From NCBI RefSeq assembly GCF_000513895.2, contig NZ_CP165783.1:1550001-1614000 (forward strand): a stretch of DNA of 64,000 nt, read 5' to 3'. Both the position numbers and the translations under genes were made by a program. Below are positions 35,972 through 44,702 of this stretch, piece by piece. This DNA comes from Ensifer sp. WSM1721. GTDB taxonomy: Bacteria; Pseudomonadota; Alphaproteobacteria; Rhizobiales; Rhizobiaceae. Numbering within the stretch: position 1 is the stretch's first letter; every line of letters begins with the position of its first letter. The notes beneath the pieces were generated by a model. It was not told the DNA's origin, ran no database searches, and worked only from the letters and a program-made list of their open reading frames with translations.

Positions 35972-36637
35972 ATGACCACTGCAATCAACAGCGAAAAAGC
36001 GCGGCCGATCAACATGAAGCTCGAGGTTATCGTCGTCCCGGTGTCGGATGTCGACCGCGCCAAGGAATTCTACGCAAGCCTCGGCTGGCGGCTCGATGCC
36101 GATTTTGCCGGCGATGACGGCTACCGCGTGATCCAGTTCACTCCGCCCGGTTCCGGCGCCTCGGTCATCTTCGGAAAGAATGTGACCGACGCGGAACCGG
36201 GCTCCGCGCAGGGGCTGTACCTCATCGTTTCCGATATAGAGGCTGCCCGCGAGGACGTGCGTCGCCGCGGCGTCGCCATCAGCGAAGTATTCCATGCGGG
36301 CGACGTACACGCCGGTGACGACGAGCCCTATCTCTTTGGCCGGCTCCGGGTTGGCGGTGCTGATCCCGAGCACCGGAGCTACCGTTCCTACGCGTCGTTC
36401 AGCGATCCGGATGGCAACGGATGGCTTTTCCAGGAGGTCACCACGCGATTGCCCGGGCGGATTGACGCGAGCACCACGACGTTCGCGTCGGTCGCTGATC
36501 TCGCGAGCGCGTTCCGCCGTGCCGAGGCCGCCCATGGCGAATATGAGAAGCAACTCGGCCGCAGGGACGAGGACTGGCCGACCTGGTACGCCGAGTACAT
36601 GATCCGCGAGCAGACCGGCGAGCCGCAGCCGGCGTAA
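35972..36637 (+). CDS. Glyoxalase/bleomycin-resistance (VOC) superfamily protein
   Basis: A 221-aa protein. The VOC domain covers about residues 15-155: KLEVIVVPVSDVDRAKEFYA, GYRVIQFTPPGSGASVIFG, and ASFSDPDGNGWLFQEV with the metal-binding Glu. A C-terminal 65-residue extension with a conserved WPTWYAEYM ending is typical of a common alphaproteobacterial subgroup. AAGGAG precedes the ATG. It lies 138 bases after ohr with a hairpin between. Probably a detoxification enzyme, substrate unknown. Confidence 0.87.
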   Translation: MTTAINSEKARPINMKLEVIVVPVSDVDRAKEFYASLGWRLDADFAGDDGYRVIQFTPPGSGASVIFGKNVTDAEPGSAQGLYLIVSDIEAAREDVRRRGVAISEVFHAGDVHAGDDEPYLFGRLRVGGADPEHRSYRSYASFSDPDGNGWLFQEVTTRLPGRIDASTTTFASVADLASAFRRAEAAHGEYEKQLGRRDEDWPTWYAEYMIREQTGEPQPA

Positions 36638-36664
36638 GCGGCGACTGCATAAATGCATGCCAGA

Positions 36665-36694
36665 GCAGGGCGGCCAGGCTGCCCTGCCGTGTTT
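36665..36694 (+). terminator. Terminator-like hairpin after the glyoxalase gene
   Basis: 10-base stem GCAGGGCGGC / GCTGCCCTGC (one G-T pair) with a 3-base loop, followed by CGTGTTTG. It lies 27 bases after the stop codon and just before a RIME-like element. Confidence 0.55.
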
Positions 36695-36701
36695 GGGGGC
36701 A

Positions 36702-36909
36702 CTACAGCGCCGTGCGTCTTTTCAGACGCACAAAGGATGCTGTAGCACTTTGAATTGCTGCATGTTTTTGTCCTTAAATCGGGTACGTTTCAAGGAAACA
36801 TGCAGTAAAGCGCGTCGCGTTCAATCGAATTCATGCGACGCCCTTTAGGGTCCTTGTTTTTGCGCATGTCGCTGTCCCAAAACCGCTGCACACTTTTGGG
36901 CGACATGCA
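36702..36909 (+). repeat. RIME-like element with second module, abutting a stop codon
   Basis: Core 36702-36807 (CTACAGCGCCGTGCGTC hairpin, then TGCATG...CATGCA hairpin with one damaged inner arm, TTTCAAGG). The second module 36808-36909 reads AGCGCGTCGCG...GCGACGCCCTTTAGG and then CATGTCG...CGACATG. It ends directly against the histidine kinase stop codon at 36910. Confidence 0.88.
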
Positions 36910-38232
36910 CTATTGGCGCAGCGCGATTTCCGCCACAAGGCCGCCGCCGTCGCGATTGCGCAAGGTGAGCGTGGCGCCGATCGCGGTCGCGAGCTGTTGG
37001 GCGATCGCGAGCCCGAGACCCGTCCCGCCCGTGTCGCGGTTGCGCGACTGCTCCAGGCGGAAGAAGGGTTGCAGGACCGCCTGCAACTGGCTGTCCGGGA
37101 TGCCCGGACCGCGATCAAGCACCCTTATGAATACGGTGCCGTCGCGGCGCTGAACCTCGATTTCCGCACTGCCGGCGAATTTCAGCGCATTGTCGATCAG
37201 GTTGGTGAGTATCCGCCTCAACGCGTGCGGCCGGGTCACGACTGCGCCGCCGCCCAATTCGCCGATCGTGACCGCCTTGCCGGTGTCCTGATAGTCATAG
37301 GCCAGACTTTCGATGAACGAGGCGAGATCGACGCGGGTGGCCTTTTCGGCATTGCCGTGGGCGCTGCGTGCATAGGCGACCCCTTCCTTGACGAGACGCT
37401 CGACTTCGCCGAGGTCCTGGACCAGCTTGTCCCTATCGATGGAATCTTCGGCCATTTCGGCGCGGAGCTTCATGCGGGTGATCGGTGTTTGCAGATCATG
37501 CGAGATCGCCGCGAGGATCTGCACGCGCTCTTCGAGGTATTGTGCGATACGATCCCGCATCGCATTGAACGCCGTTGCCGCATAGGCCACTTCCGTCGGC
37601 CCGGTCTCGCTGAGACGCGGCGTGTTGCTGTTCGGGTCCAGCGTGTCGGCGGCGCTCGCCAGGTTGGCAAGAGGACGGATGGCCTGGCGCATGGCGAACC
37701 AGCTGCACAATACCAACAGCGAAAGCTGCGCAATGAGCACGTAGGGCAGCCAGTCGGCCACCGGCATGACGCCCCGCGGCGTGACGTCAATAGTCAGTGG
37801 TTCGCCGTCGCTCAAGCGAAGATGCGCCTGAAGATGGCGGGCTGCTCCCGGGATCGACTGAACCTCGATCGGGTATTTTGCGCCTATTGCTGCCTGGATC
37901 TTGGAGGCGACCTCGGCGTCGGCCGGAGCGAGTACAGGATTGCCGGGGAGCCCCGGCCCCAGAACGAACCGGTAAGAGCCGCGAGCAAGTCGATCGAGCC
38001 AGGCGGCACGTTCGGCAGCGGGGAGCCGGTCGAGGATGGCGATCGATGTCGCGACGTCGGTTTCGAGCGTATTGAACATCACCGATCTGGCCGCGACGTA
38101 GCGCTCGGAAAACAGCACTGCGAACGACATGGCGTGCGCCATCGCCAGACCGGCAAGAAGAATAATGAATAGCCGCGCCCTGAGTGTGCGAGGCCATAGA
38201 CGAATTCCTTTGATTGGTGCGGCCGTCGCCAT
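36910..38232 (-). CDS. Sensor histidine kinase (EnvZ/RstB-like)
   Basis: A 440-aa membrane kinase. Transmembrane helices at about 19-42 and 160-180 bracket a periplasmic sensor of about 115 residues. A HAMP domain follows (AIRPLANLASAADTLDP), then the phospho-acceptor His245 in ISHDLQTPITRMK, the N box LTNLIDNALKFAG, and G boxes DRGPGIPD and GTGLGLAIA. Its ATG overlaps the response-regulator stop (TGATG), so translation is coupled. Signal unknown. Confidence 0.93.
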   Translation of the reverse strand: MATAAPIKGIRLWPRTLRARLFIILLAGLAMAHAMSFAVLFSERYVAARSVMFNTLETDVATSIAILDRLPAAERAAWLDRLARGSYRFVLGPGLPGNPVLAPADAEVASKIQAAIGAKYPIEVQSIPGAARHLQAHLRLSDGEPLTIDVTPRGVMPVADWLPYVLIAQLSLLVLCSWFAMRQAIRPLANLASAADTLDPNSNTPRLSETGPTEVAYAATAFNAMRDRIAQYLEERVQILAAISHDLQTPITRMKLRAEMAEDSIDRDKLVQDLGEVERLVKEGVAYARSAHGNAEKATRVDLASFIESLAYDYQDTGKAVTIGELGGGAVVTRPHALRRILTNLIDNALKFAGSAEIEVQRRDGTVFIRVLDRGPGIPDSQLQAVLQPFFRLEQSRNRDTGGTGLGLAIAQQLATAIGATLTLRNRDGGGLVAEIALRQ

Positions 38233-38969
38233 CAGCGCGGCTCCACGATTTCCACCGGCATGGAAAAGACATAGCCTTCGCTGCGGACGGTCTTGATATA
38301 GGTCGGCTCCCGGGCATCGTCGCCGAGGCGCTGACGGACCCGACTGACGAGGAGATCGATGGAGCGGTCGAAGAGCTCGGCATCGCGTCCCTGCGTCAGG
38401 TTGAGGAGCTGATCCCGGTTGAGCACGCGTTGGGGGTGGTCGATGAAGACGCGCAGAAGGCGGTATTCTGCGCCGCTGAGCGCAATCACCGTGCCGTCGG
38501 AGTCGACGAGATGCCGTGCCGTCGTGTCGAGTTTCCATTTGCCGAAACGCAGCAACTGACCGGCCTCCGAGATCTGCAAGTTTGGCGGCAGCATTCGCGT
38601 GCGGCGGAGAACGGCCTTGATGCGGGCAAGCAGTTCGCGCGCCGAAAACGGCTTGGCGAGATAGTCGTCGGCCCCCATTTCGAGGCCAATGATGCGGTCC
38701 ATCTCGTCCGTGCGGGCGGTCAGCATGACGATCGGCGTGGCCTTGTGCCCGCCCGCGCGCAACTCGCGGCTCAGCACAAGACCGTCGTCGCCCGGCATCA
38801 TGATGTCGAGAATGATAAGGTCGACGGCATTGGCCTCGAGAAATGCGCGCATCTGTCGACCGTCGGGCACAGCGGTGACGCGCAGACCATTCTTTTTCAG
38901 ATAAGCCGATACGAGCTCCCGGATTTCGCGGTCGTCATCGACGATCAAGATGTGGTCGATGTGCTCCAT
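38232..38969 (-). CDS. OmpR-family response regulator
   Basis: A 245-aa regulator. The receiver domain (residues 5-118) has the acidic pocket DDD at 11-13, the phospho-acceptor Asp55 in LIILDIMMPGDDG, Thr in VMLTAR and Lys in YLAKPFS. The C-terminal winged helix (about 140-238) contains LSGAEYRLLRVFIDHPQRVL, RSIDLLVSRVRQRL and YIKTVRSEGYVF. It is the first gene of the pair with the kinase. A symmetrical set of 10-base-phased half-sites upstream (39081-39125) suggests autoregulation. Confidence 0.94.
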   Translation of the reverse strand: MEHIDHILIVDDDREIRELVSAYLKKNGLRVTAVPDGRQMRAFLEANAVDLIILDIMMPGDDGLVLSRELRAGGHKATPIVMLTARTDEMDRIIGLEMGADDYLAKPFSARELLARIKAVLRRTRMLPPNLQISEAGQLLRFGKWKLDTTARHLVDSDGTVIALSGAEYRLLRVFIDHPQRVLNRDQLLNLTQGRDAELFDRSIDLLVSRVRQRLGDDAREPTYIKTVRSEGYVFSMPVEIVEPR

Positions 38970-39080
38970 TTCGCGATCTCCTCGCTCTGAATTGTAAGTC
39001 GATTATCAAAAACAATTAGGGGCCTTCGGCAAGCGATGTCCCGCCGATGTAGCCTTCGTATGTCGTAAGTCATCCAGACC

Positions 39081-39125
39081 TGTATTTGAATGTAACCGCT
39101 GCCCGGTCGAATACATTTCGATACA
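39081..39125. promoter_or_regulatory. Candidate OmpR-type operator upstream of the two-component genes
   Basis: Two pairs of 5-base direct repeats face each other: TGTAT-N5-TGTAA, a 15-base centre, then ATACA-N5-ATACA. Within each pair the spacing is exactly 10 bases, one helical turn, as bound by OmpR-family dimers. The site lies 112-156 bases upstream of the response regulator start. Confidence 0.5.
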
Positions 39126-39213
39126 AATGGGCGTCGGGTTCATGCTCGAGCGAGTAGACGGTTGCGAAAATCTTGGAGAGACGTGGGATGCGGGGCACCC
39201 CCAGCGCACGTCG

Positions 39214-39921
39214 TCATTGAACGCGGCGGGGGACCTTGGCAAAGATGCTGAGGCCGAGCCAATCTTGCATCGGTTCCGCTATCTTGCGATCGCCCTCGAC
39301 ATCCAAGGTGCCGGCCGCGACCTCGTCCTTGACGGTCGTGAGGCCCATCCAGATCGCCGTCATCGTGCGCAGTGAGGTCGTGACGACGAGATCGATTTCA
39401 TAACCCGGATCGAAATTGCAGACGTCCACGGTGCCGTCTTCGACCACCAGCCACCACGCCCGCCGACCCGCCGGCAGCTCGGGATACAGAAATTGAATCG
39501 CTGAGCGCCGCCGGGGCAGATGATCGGTCTGAACATTGCGGCGGATGTCCCACATCAGCAGCGAGGGGTCGAGATTCTTGAGCGAGAGCCGCGATTCGAT
39601 CCAGCGCTGCGCCCAATTTCCCAGCCCGATGATCACCGGCCTGAGCTCTTCGCCCGCTTCCGAAAGACGATATTTGGTCGCGCCGTTGTCCAGCCGTTCG
39701 ACGGCAATGACGCCGGCCTGTTGGAGTTCCTTCAGCCGCTTGGAAAGAAGGGCAGGCGAGATCTTTGGAAGTCCGCGCCGGAGTTCATTGAAGTGGGTCG
39801 AGCCGCACAGCAACTCCCTCACGATCAGCGTGGTCCATCGTGAGCAGATTATCTCGGACGCCATGGATACGGGGCAAAACTGCCCATAGCCGCCGTGGTC
39901 CTGCATGTCCGCATTCCCCAT
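39214..39921 (-). CDS. HxlR-family regulator with C-terminal SCP2-like domain
   Basis: A 235-aa protein. The N-terminal HxlR winged helix is clear: CPVSMASEIICSRWTTLIVR, FNELRRGLPKISPALLSKRL and AGVIAVERLDNGATKYRLSE. After about residue 130 there is a second domain resembling SCP2/sterol-carrier type (VVEDGTVDVCNFDPGYEIDL to GDRKIAEPMQDWLGL), which is not part of simple HxlR proteins. The ATG at 39921 has AGGGGACA upstream. It is divergent from the acyl-CoA dehydrogenase-like gene 160 bases away, a likely target. Confidence 0.85.
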   Translation of the reverse strand: MGNADMQDHGGYGQFCPVSMASEIICSRWTTLIVRELLCGSTHFNELRRGLPKISPALLSKRLKELQQAGVIAVERLDNGATKYRLSEAGEELRPVIIGLGNWAQRWIESRLSLKNLDPSLLMWDIRRNVQTDHLPRRRSAIQFLYPELPAGRRAWWLVVEDGTVDVCNFDPGYEIDLVVTTSLRTMTAIWMGLTTVKDEVAAGTLDVEGDRKIAEPMQDWLGLSIFAKVPRRVQ

Positions 39922-40080
39922 TGTCCCCTGATCATGCGGCACTATATGCCAGATCGTCCGGGCCGCCAATTGCACGGCGGCGACGTCACGGTTCCTTCGC
40001 GCCGGTACATTTCCTGAACTAGTGGCCGCTTCCGACATCATGCACACTGGCGATCGTCAGGTGTAAATGGAGGAATGAAC

Positions 40081-41250
40081 ATGCACGCTTCGACGAATGC
40101 CGCAGCCGTCGTGGAGGAGGATGACGGTCGCACCTCGCGCTCCGTCAGGATCGCCAGCCGATTGGTTCCGACCCTTGAAGGAAACGCCGCGTCGGCAGAC
40201 GAGACAGACGACTTCGTGCGCGAAAACTATGCGCTGCTGAAGGAATCCGGTCTCGTGGAGGCCGGAGTTCCCGGCGAGCTCGGCGGGGGCGGCGCGGATC
40301 TCGAAGAGCTTGCGGCCATGCTCAGGACGCTCGCGCACGCCTGCGGATCGACGGCGCTCGCCTTCGCCATGCACACCCATCAGGTCGCTATTCCCGCTTG
40401 GCGCTGGCGGCACCAGGGTGTCGCCGCGGTCGAACCGCTGCTCAAAAGGGTGGCACAGGAACGCATCATCCTTCTTTCCAGCGGCGGATCGGACTGGATC
40501 GGCGGCTCCGGCCGCGCTGAGAAGGTAGATGGCGGCTACCGCATCACCGCGCGAAAGGCGTTTACCTCGGGAGCGGAGGCCGGCAACATTCTGATGACGG
40601 GGGCGATTCACGAAGATGAGGACGGCCAACGCAAGGTCATCCATTTCGGCGTGCCGATGACTGCGCCGGAGGTAAGGATAGAGAACACCTGGCGCACGCT
40701 GGGCATGCGCGGCACAGGCTCGAACGACGTGGTCATCGACAAGCTGTTCGTCGCCGACGGCAGCGTTGCGTTTTCGAGGACGGCCGGCGAGTGGCATCCC
40801 GTGTTTCAGATCATCGCGACGATCGCCTTTCCATTGATTTACGCGGTCTATCTGGGGATTGCGGAAAGCGCCCGTGACATCGCGATTGAGATGGCCCGCA
40901 AGCGACCCGCGGCGGAGCATTTGCTGCATCTGGCCGGCCGCATGGACACCAGCCTGCGGGCGGCGCAGCTTGCCCATCGCTCGATGATCGAGACCGCTCA
41001 ACGGAACGAACCGTCGGCAGATAGCGTCAACGAGGTGATGATCGGCCGGGCACTGGTCGCACGCCATGCGATAGAGGCGACGGAGCTGGCGATGGAACTT
41101 GCCGGCGGCGCGGCCTTCTATCGCTCCGCCGGGCTCGAGCGGCGCTTTCGCGACATCCAGGGCGCCCGCTACCATCCGCTTCAACCGGCCGCACAAGCGC
41201 GCTATGCCGGCGCGATGGCGCTCGGACAATCCGTCGCGGAGATATTCTGA
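40081..41250 (+). CDS. Acyl-CoA dehydrogenase-family flavoprotein
   Basis: A 389-aa protein with the acyl-CoA dehydrogenase fold: N-terminal helices (RENYALLKESGLVEAGVPGE), the FAD-binding beta domain (VDGGYRITARKAFTSGA, NTWRTLGMRGTGSNDVVIDK) and a C-terminal helical domain (RALVARHAIEATELAMELAG). The usual catalytic Glu is not evident, which suggests a flavin-dependent monooxygenase/desulfurisation-like (DszC/DnmZ) member. An ATG at 40081 fits the GGAGG spacing better than one at 40075. Divergent from the HxlR-SCP2 gene. Confidence 0.83.
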   Translation: MHASTNAAAVVEEDDGRTSRSVRIASRLVPTLEGNAASADETDDFVRENYALLKESGLVEAGVPGELGGGGADLEELAAMLRTLAHACGSTALAFAMHTHQVAIPAWRWRHQGVAAVEPLLKRVAQERIILLSSGGSDWIGGSGRAEKVDGGYRITARKAFTSGAEAGNILMTGAIHEDEDGQRKVIHFGVPMTAPEVRIENTWRTLGMRGTGSNDVVIDKLFVADGSVAFSRTAGEWHPVFQIIATIAFPLIYAVYLGIAESARDIAIEMARKRPAAEHLLHLAGRMDTSLRAAQLAHRSMIETAQRNEPSADSVNEVMIGRALVARHAIEATELAMELAGGAAFYRSAGLERRFRDIQGARYHPLQPAAQARYAGAMALGQSVAEIF

Positions 41251-41257
41251 ACCATAG

Positions 41258-41281
41258 GGCTGCCGGCCGGCGCTGGCAGCC
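41258..41281 (+). terminator. Hairpin after the acyl-CoA dehydrogenase gene
   Basis: Perfect 7-base arms GGCTGCC / GGCAGCC around a GC-rich 10-base loop, 7 bases after the stop codon. No T run follows, so termination is uncertain. Confidence 0.4.
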
Positions 41282-41307
41282 AGACGGAACCGGGGAGTCG
41301 ATCGCGG

Positions 41308-41414
41308 CTACAGCGCCGTGCGTCTTTTCAGACGCACAAAGGACGCTGTAGCACTTTGAATTGCTGCATGTTTTTGTCCTTAAATCGGGTACGATTTAAG
41401 GAAACATGCATTAG
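41308..41414 (+). repeat. RIME-like core element overlapping a stop codon
   Basis: A 107-base copy nearly identical to 59314-59420. Both hairpins are intact (GTGCGTCT/AGACGCAC in the first, CATG...CATG plus CCTTAAATCG/CGATTTAAGG in the second). Its last bases (CATGCATTAG) contain the TAA stop of the minus-strand methyltransferase gene. Other copies read CATGCAGTAG there. Confidence 0.92.
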
Positions 41415-42136
41415 GCCGATCTGACGAGAAAGATCATGTCCTCGGATGTCGTCCCGTCAAATGGCCCCGACTCCCAATCGCCGTAAACCGCCTGCACCTT
41501 CAGGCCGCTTCGCAGCAGGCGGTCCTCGATCTCCGATCGTGTCAGGCAACGGAGTTCACTGTAGGAAACGAGCTTCTTGTCGGGAAACAGGTAGTGCGTT
41601 CCGAACGCGATACGGTCCCCCTCCTTCTTCAACACCCGGCGGGACTGATGAATGATCGTGTCATCTGTTCTGAGCTCAAAGTCCCGGTTCCATCTCACCG
41701 GCCAGTCAATGGCCGGGTTTCGGCTCTCGAAGGCGATTAATCCATCGTCGGCGAGGTGCGCCCGCATGGTCGCGAACGTCGCCAGAATGTCGGTGTCGGT
41801 CAGAAAGACCTGAAAGGCGTTGCCCGTCATGATGATCAGGTCGAACTTCTTCTCCGATCGGAATTCTTGAGCGCTCGCCTCGATCCATTCAACCTCGGAG
41901 CCATGCGGCTTGCGCTTGGCGACGTCGAGCATGGCCTTTGCCGGGTCTACGCCGGTGACGTCGTGACCCAGTGCGGCGTAGGCATCGCATAGGAGCCCGG
42001 TCCCGCAGCCGAGATCGAGAATCCGCCTAGGAGAGCTGCCGGCGAGGGCCAGATAAAAGTCGCGGTCGATCGACCAGCCGCTGGTGAGGTCGTAAATCTC
42101 GGCGAGTGAGGGCTCTTCATATTGGCGATCAGGCAT
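41411..42136 (-). CDS. Class I SAM-dependent methyltransferase
   Basis: A 241-aa cytoplasmic methyltransferase: motif I ILDLGCGTGLLCDAYAALGH, motif II acidic GVDPAKAMLDVAK, and IIMTGNAFQVF in the motif IV region. The rest (AFESRNPAIDWPVRWNRD) suits a small-molecule methyltransferase of the Methyltransf_25 type. It starts MPDRQYEEPSLAEIYD. The stop codon lies in a RIME-like element, so the C-terminus was probably set by the repeat. Substrate unknown. Confidence 0.87.
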   Translation of the reverse strand: MPDRQYEEPSLAEIYDLTSGWSIDRDFYLALAGSSPRRILDLGCGTGLLCDAYAALGHDVTGVDPAKAMLDVAKRKPHGSEVEWIEASAQEFRSEKKFDLIIMTGNAFQVFLTDTDILATFATMRAHLADDGLIAFESRNPAIDWPVRWNRDFELRTDDTIIHQSRRVLKKEGDRIAFGTHYLFPDKKLVSYSELRCLTRSEIEDRLLRSGLKVQAVYGDWESGPFDGTTSEDMIFLVRSA

Positions 42137-42431
42137 ATGACTTCCCTAGCGGGCAAAGGCCGCATACGGATGTACAATCTCCAATACGTCAGAATTTACA
42201 GATACACATTTCTTGCGTGTTCCGAAACGATACCCGGTGCGATCAAAGAGCACGCTTCGCGGACTGCTTCCGCCGTGTTCACGCCGGCCTGGCTTTGCTC
42301 CGCCTCCGACAATAATCTTGTGAAAAATCCGATACTAGGGCACAATTTATAACTGCACCCGAAGTGCGGAACTAGCTCGTATCCGGCCGCCTCGCGCCGA
42401 GTGACAGTTCGCGTGGGAGGGGTCGGCGTCG
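42137..42431. other. Control region upstream of the nuoJ operon
   Basis: A 295-base stretch between divergent genes. It is AT-richer around 42310-42355 (ending TTTATAAC), which could hold a promoter for nuoJ, but no well-spaced -35/-10 pair or FNR-type TTGAT-N4-ATCAA box was seen. A GGGAGGGG tract about 11 bases before the nuoJ ATG is the likely ribosome site. Confidence 0.4.
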
Positions 42432-42932
42432 ATGGATCAGGGGTTCTTTCTTCTGTTCGCTACGGTGTCCGTGATCACCGCCGTGATGGTTGTCGTGGCG
42501 CGCAATCCGGTTCACAGCGCATTGGCGTTGATGGCGTGTTTCCTGCAGATCTCCGCAATCTTCGTCCTGCTCGACGCGCCGTTGCTCGCGGTCATCCAGA
42601 TCTTCGTCTATGTCGGCGCGATCATGGTCCTCTTCCTGTTCGTGATCATGATGATCGACGTGCGCGAAGCGGTGTTGCAGCGGTTCCTGCCGGGCGGCAA
42701 CTTGCCGGCTCTGGTGCTGCTGGTCGTGCTCGGGGCCGAGATGTTTTTTCTGGTGTTTTGGAGCGATCGCTTCTCGGCCACGCAACCCGTCGCCGTCAGC
42801 GGCGGGGATCAGATCAGGGCGCTCAGCACGACGCTTTTCGCCGACTATCTCCTGCCGTTTGAAGTCGCATCCGTCATCCTGCTCGCAGCCCTTGTCGGCG
42901 CCATCGTGCTGGCACGGAAGGAGTCCGGGTGA
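42432..42932 (+). CDS. nuoJ: NADH-quinone oxidoreductase subunit J
   Basis: A 166-aa membrane subunit of complex I with five hydrophobic segments. The family core is clear: [40 protein letters not shown] (the pi-bulge helix region) and [11 protein letters not shown], ending [17 protein letters not shown]. It is the first gene of the plus-strand cluster. The stop overlaps the nuoK ATG (TGATG). With K and H it forms the channel linking the hydrophilic arm to the pump modules. Confidence 0.94.
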   Translation: MDQGFFLLFATVSVITAVMVVVARNPVHSALALMACFLQISAIFVLLDAPLLAVIQIFVYVGAIMVLFLFVIMMIDVREAVLQRFLPGGNLPALVLLVVLGAEMFFLVFWSDRFSATQPVAVSGGDQIRALSTTLFADYLLPFEVASVILLAALVGAIVLARKESG

Positions 42933-43234
42933 TGGTGCCGCTCTGGTCGTACATTCTGCTCGGCGTGGTCCTCTTCGTGATCGGAGCGGCAGGCGTGTTG
43001 CTCAGGCGCAATATCCTGGTCGTGCTGATGTCGCTGGAGTTGCTGCTCAACTCGGTCAACATCAACTTCATCGCCTTCGGGCGTCACTATGACGATTTCC
43101 GCGGGCAGATCTTCGCGATCTTCGTCATTGCGATCACTGCGGCGGAGGTTGCCGTCGCCCTCGGCATCCTTGTCGCCCTCGTGAGGAACAAGTCCACCCT
43201 CAAGGTCGACGATGTGACCATGATGAAAGGATAG
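42932..43234 (+). CDS. nuoK: NADH-quinone oxidoreductase subunit K
   Basis: A 100-aa membrane subunit with three helices. The two Glu needed for proton transfer are at positions 36 ([11 protein letters not shown]) and 72 ([11 protein letters not shown]), the same as in E. coli NuoK. ATG at 42932 overlaps the nuoJ stop. A GTG three bases earlier would add one residue. Standard length, so it shows no obvious change to match the extra antiporter subunit encoded downstream. Confidence 0.95.
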   Translation: MVPLWSYILLGVVLFVIGAAGVLLRRNILVVLMSLELLLNSVNINFIAFGRHYDDFRGQIFAIFVIAITAAEVAVALGILVALVRNKSTLKVDDVTMMKG

Positions 43235-43238
43235 CGGC

Positions 43239-44702
43239 TTGGACCCGGTGACATCAATCCGGCCCCTGCTTGCCATCGCCGTCGCGGGTCTGGCGGCACT
43301 GACAATTCTCCTCCTACACAATCGCGAGAAGCTCCGCGATCTCGTCTCCCCGGCGGCGGCGATCGTGATGTTCGCGATTGTCGCCTCCATGGCGCCCACG
43401 GTACTTTCGGGCGGGACCGTCGATTTGCGCCTGTTCGAGATACTGCCGGGCGTCGATTTCGCCTTCAGGGCCGATGCGCTCGGCATGGTGTTCGCCACTG
43501 TCTCGTCGCTTCTATGGATCGTGGCCGCGGTCTATTCCATCGGCTACATGCGGCACTTGCACGAGCACGCGCAGACACGGTTCTTCGCCTGCTTCGCGAC
43601 CAGTCTCGCGGCCGCCGTCGGGGGCGCCTTCGCCGCCAATCTGTTCACGCTGGTCATATTCTACGAGGTGCTGAGCCTGGTTACCTATCCGCTCGTCTAC
43701 CACCACGAGGACGAGGAGGGCTGGACCGGCAGCCGCAAATATCTCGTCTATTTGATGGGGGCCTCGAAGAGCGCGCTTCTCGCCGCGCTGGCACTGACCT
43801 ATCAGATCGCCGGGTCACTCGATTTCGTGGCCGGGGGCCTGCTTGCGGGCGTCGACGCCTCGGCGGCGCTGCTGACGGCCGTCTACTTCTGCTATCTCTT
43901 CGGCTTCGCCAAGGCCGCGGTGATGCCGATGCATGCGTGGCTTCCCGCCGCGATGGTGGCGCCGACACCGGTAAGCGCGCTCTTGCATGCGGTGGCCGTG
44001 GTCAAGATGGGCGTCTTCTGTGTTCTCAGGGTCGTGTTCGATGTCTTCGGCGTCGGGCTGGTCGGGAAGCTTGGGCTCGGCATAGCCACAGCCTATCTGG
44101 TCTCCTTCACGATCCTGATGGCGTCGATCTACGCGCTCACGCGGGACGATCTCAAAGCCAGGCTCGCCTATTCGACCGTCAGCCAGCTCTCCTACATCGT
44201 GCTTGGCGCGGTTCTGTTGTCGCCGGTCGCGATGGTCGGCGGGATCATCCATATTGCGGCGCATGCATTCTCCAAAATCACGCTCTTTTTTTGCGCCGGC
44301 TCGATCTATTGCGCGTCGGGAAAGCGCAACATCAGCGACATGGCCGGCATCGGCCGCAGGCTGCCCTGGACGATGGGCGCATTTTTCGTCGCGTCGCTCA
44401 GCATGATCGGGATCCCGCCGACCGCGGGCTTCGTCAGCAAGTGGTATCTGGCACAGGGCTCGGTGGAGGCGGGGCAGGTGGCGTTCCTGGCCGTGCTGCT
44501 TACGAGTTCGATCCTGAACGCCGCCTATTTCCTGCCGGTCAGCTATGCCGCCTTTTTCGAGGCGGAGCCCGAGGAGAGCCGGGCGGCGGTCCGTGAAATC
44601 CCGATGGTCACGATCCCGCTGGTGGCGACCGCCATCCTGTCGGTGCTGATGGGCATCTTCCCCGGCTATTTTCTCACGCTCGCGGATGGAGTGGTCAGAT
44701 GA
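43239..44702 (+). CDS. Extra antiporter-like (NuoL/M/N, MrpD-type) subunit
   Basis: A 487-aa polytopic protein of the proton-conducting transporter superfamily (PF00361-type). It holds the Glu in LVIFYEVLSLVTYPLVYHH, the helix-7 Lys in HAVAVVKMGVFCVLRV after HAWLPAAMVAPTPVSALL, and the helix-12 Lys in HAFSKITLFFCAG. It lacks the long C-terminal lateral helix of NuoL. The start is TTG with AAAGGA about 8 bases upstream. The stop overlaps the next gene by ATGA. It is encoded where nuoL normally sits, together with a second such gene, so this complex has four antiporter-like subunits. Confidence 0.88.
   Translation: MDPVTSIRPLLAIAVAGLAALTILLLHNREKLRDLVSPAAAIVMFAIVASMAPTVLSGGTVDLRLFEILPGVDFAFRADALGMVFATVSSLLWIVAAVYSIGYMRHLHEHAQTRFFACFATSLAAAVGGAFAANLFTLVIFYEVLSLVTYPLVYHHEDEEGWTGSRKYLVYLMGASKSALLAALALTYQIAGSLDFVAGGLLAGVDASAALLTAVYFCYLFGFAKAAVMPMHAWLPAAMVAPTPVSALLHAVAVVKMGVFCVLRVVFDVFGVGLVGKLGLGIATAYLVSFTILMASIYALTRDDLKARLAYSTVSQLSYIVLGAVLLSPVAMVGGIIHIAAHAFSKITLFFCAGSIYCASGKRNISDMAGIGRRLPWTMGAFFVASLSMIGIPPTAGFVSKWYLAQGSVEAGQVAFLAVLLTSSILNAAYFLPVSYAAFFEAEPEESRAAVREIPMVTIPLVATAILSVLMGIFPGYFLTLADGVVR

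Noticed and set aside
42310..42360. TTGTGA ... TATAAC as a sigma-70 promoter for nuoJ
   Set aside because: The spacing between the two hexamers is 24 bases, too long for a functional pair.
43514..44596. 360-aa frame within the 487-aa antiporter-like gene
   Set aside because: Plus-strand shifted frame, Arg/Gly-rich, with no ribosome site. The main frame carries all conserved residues.
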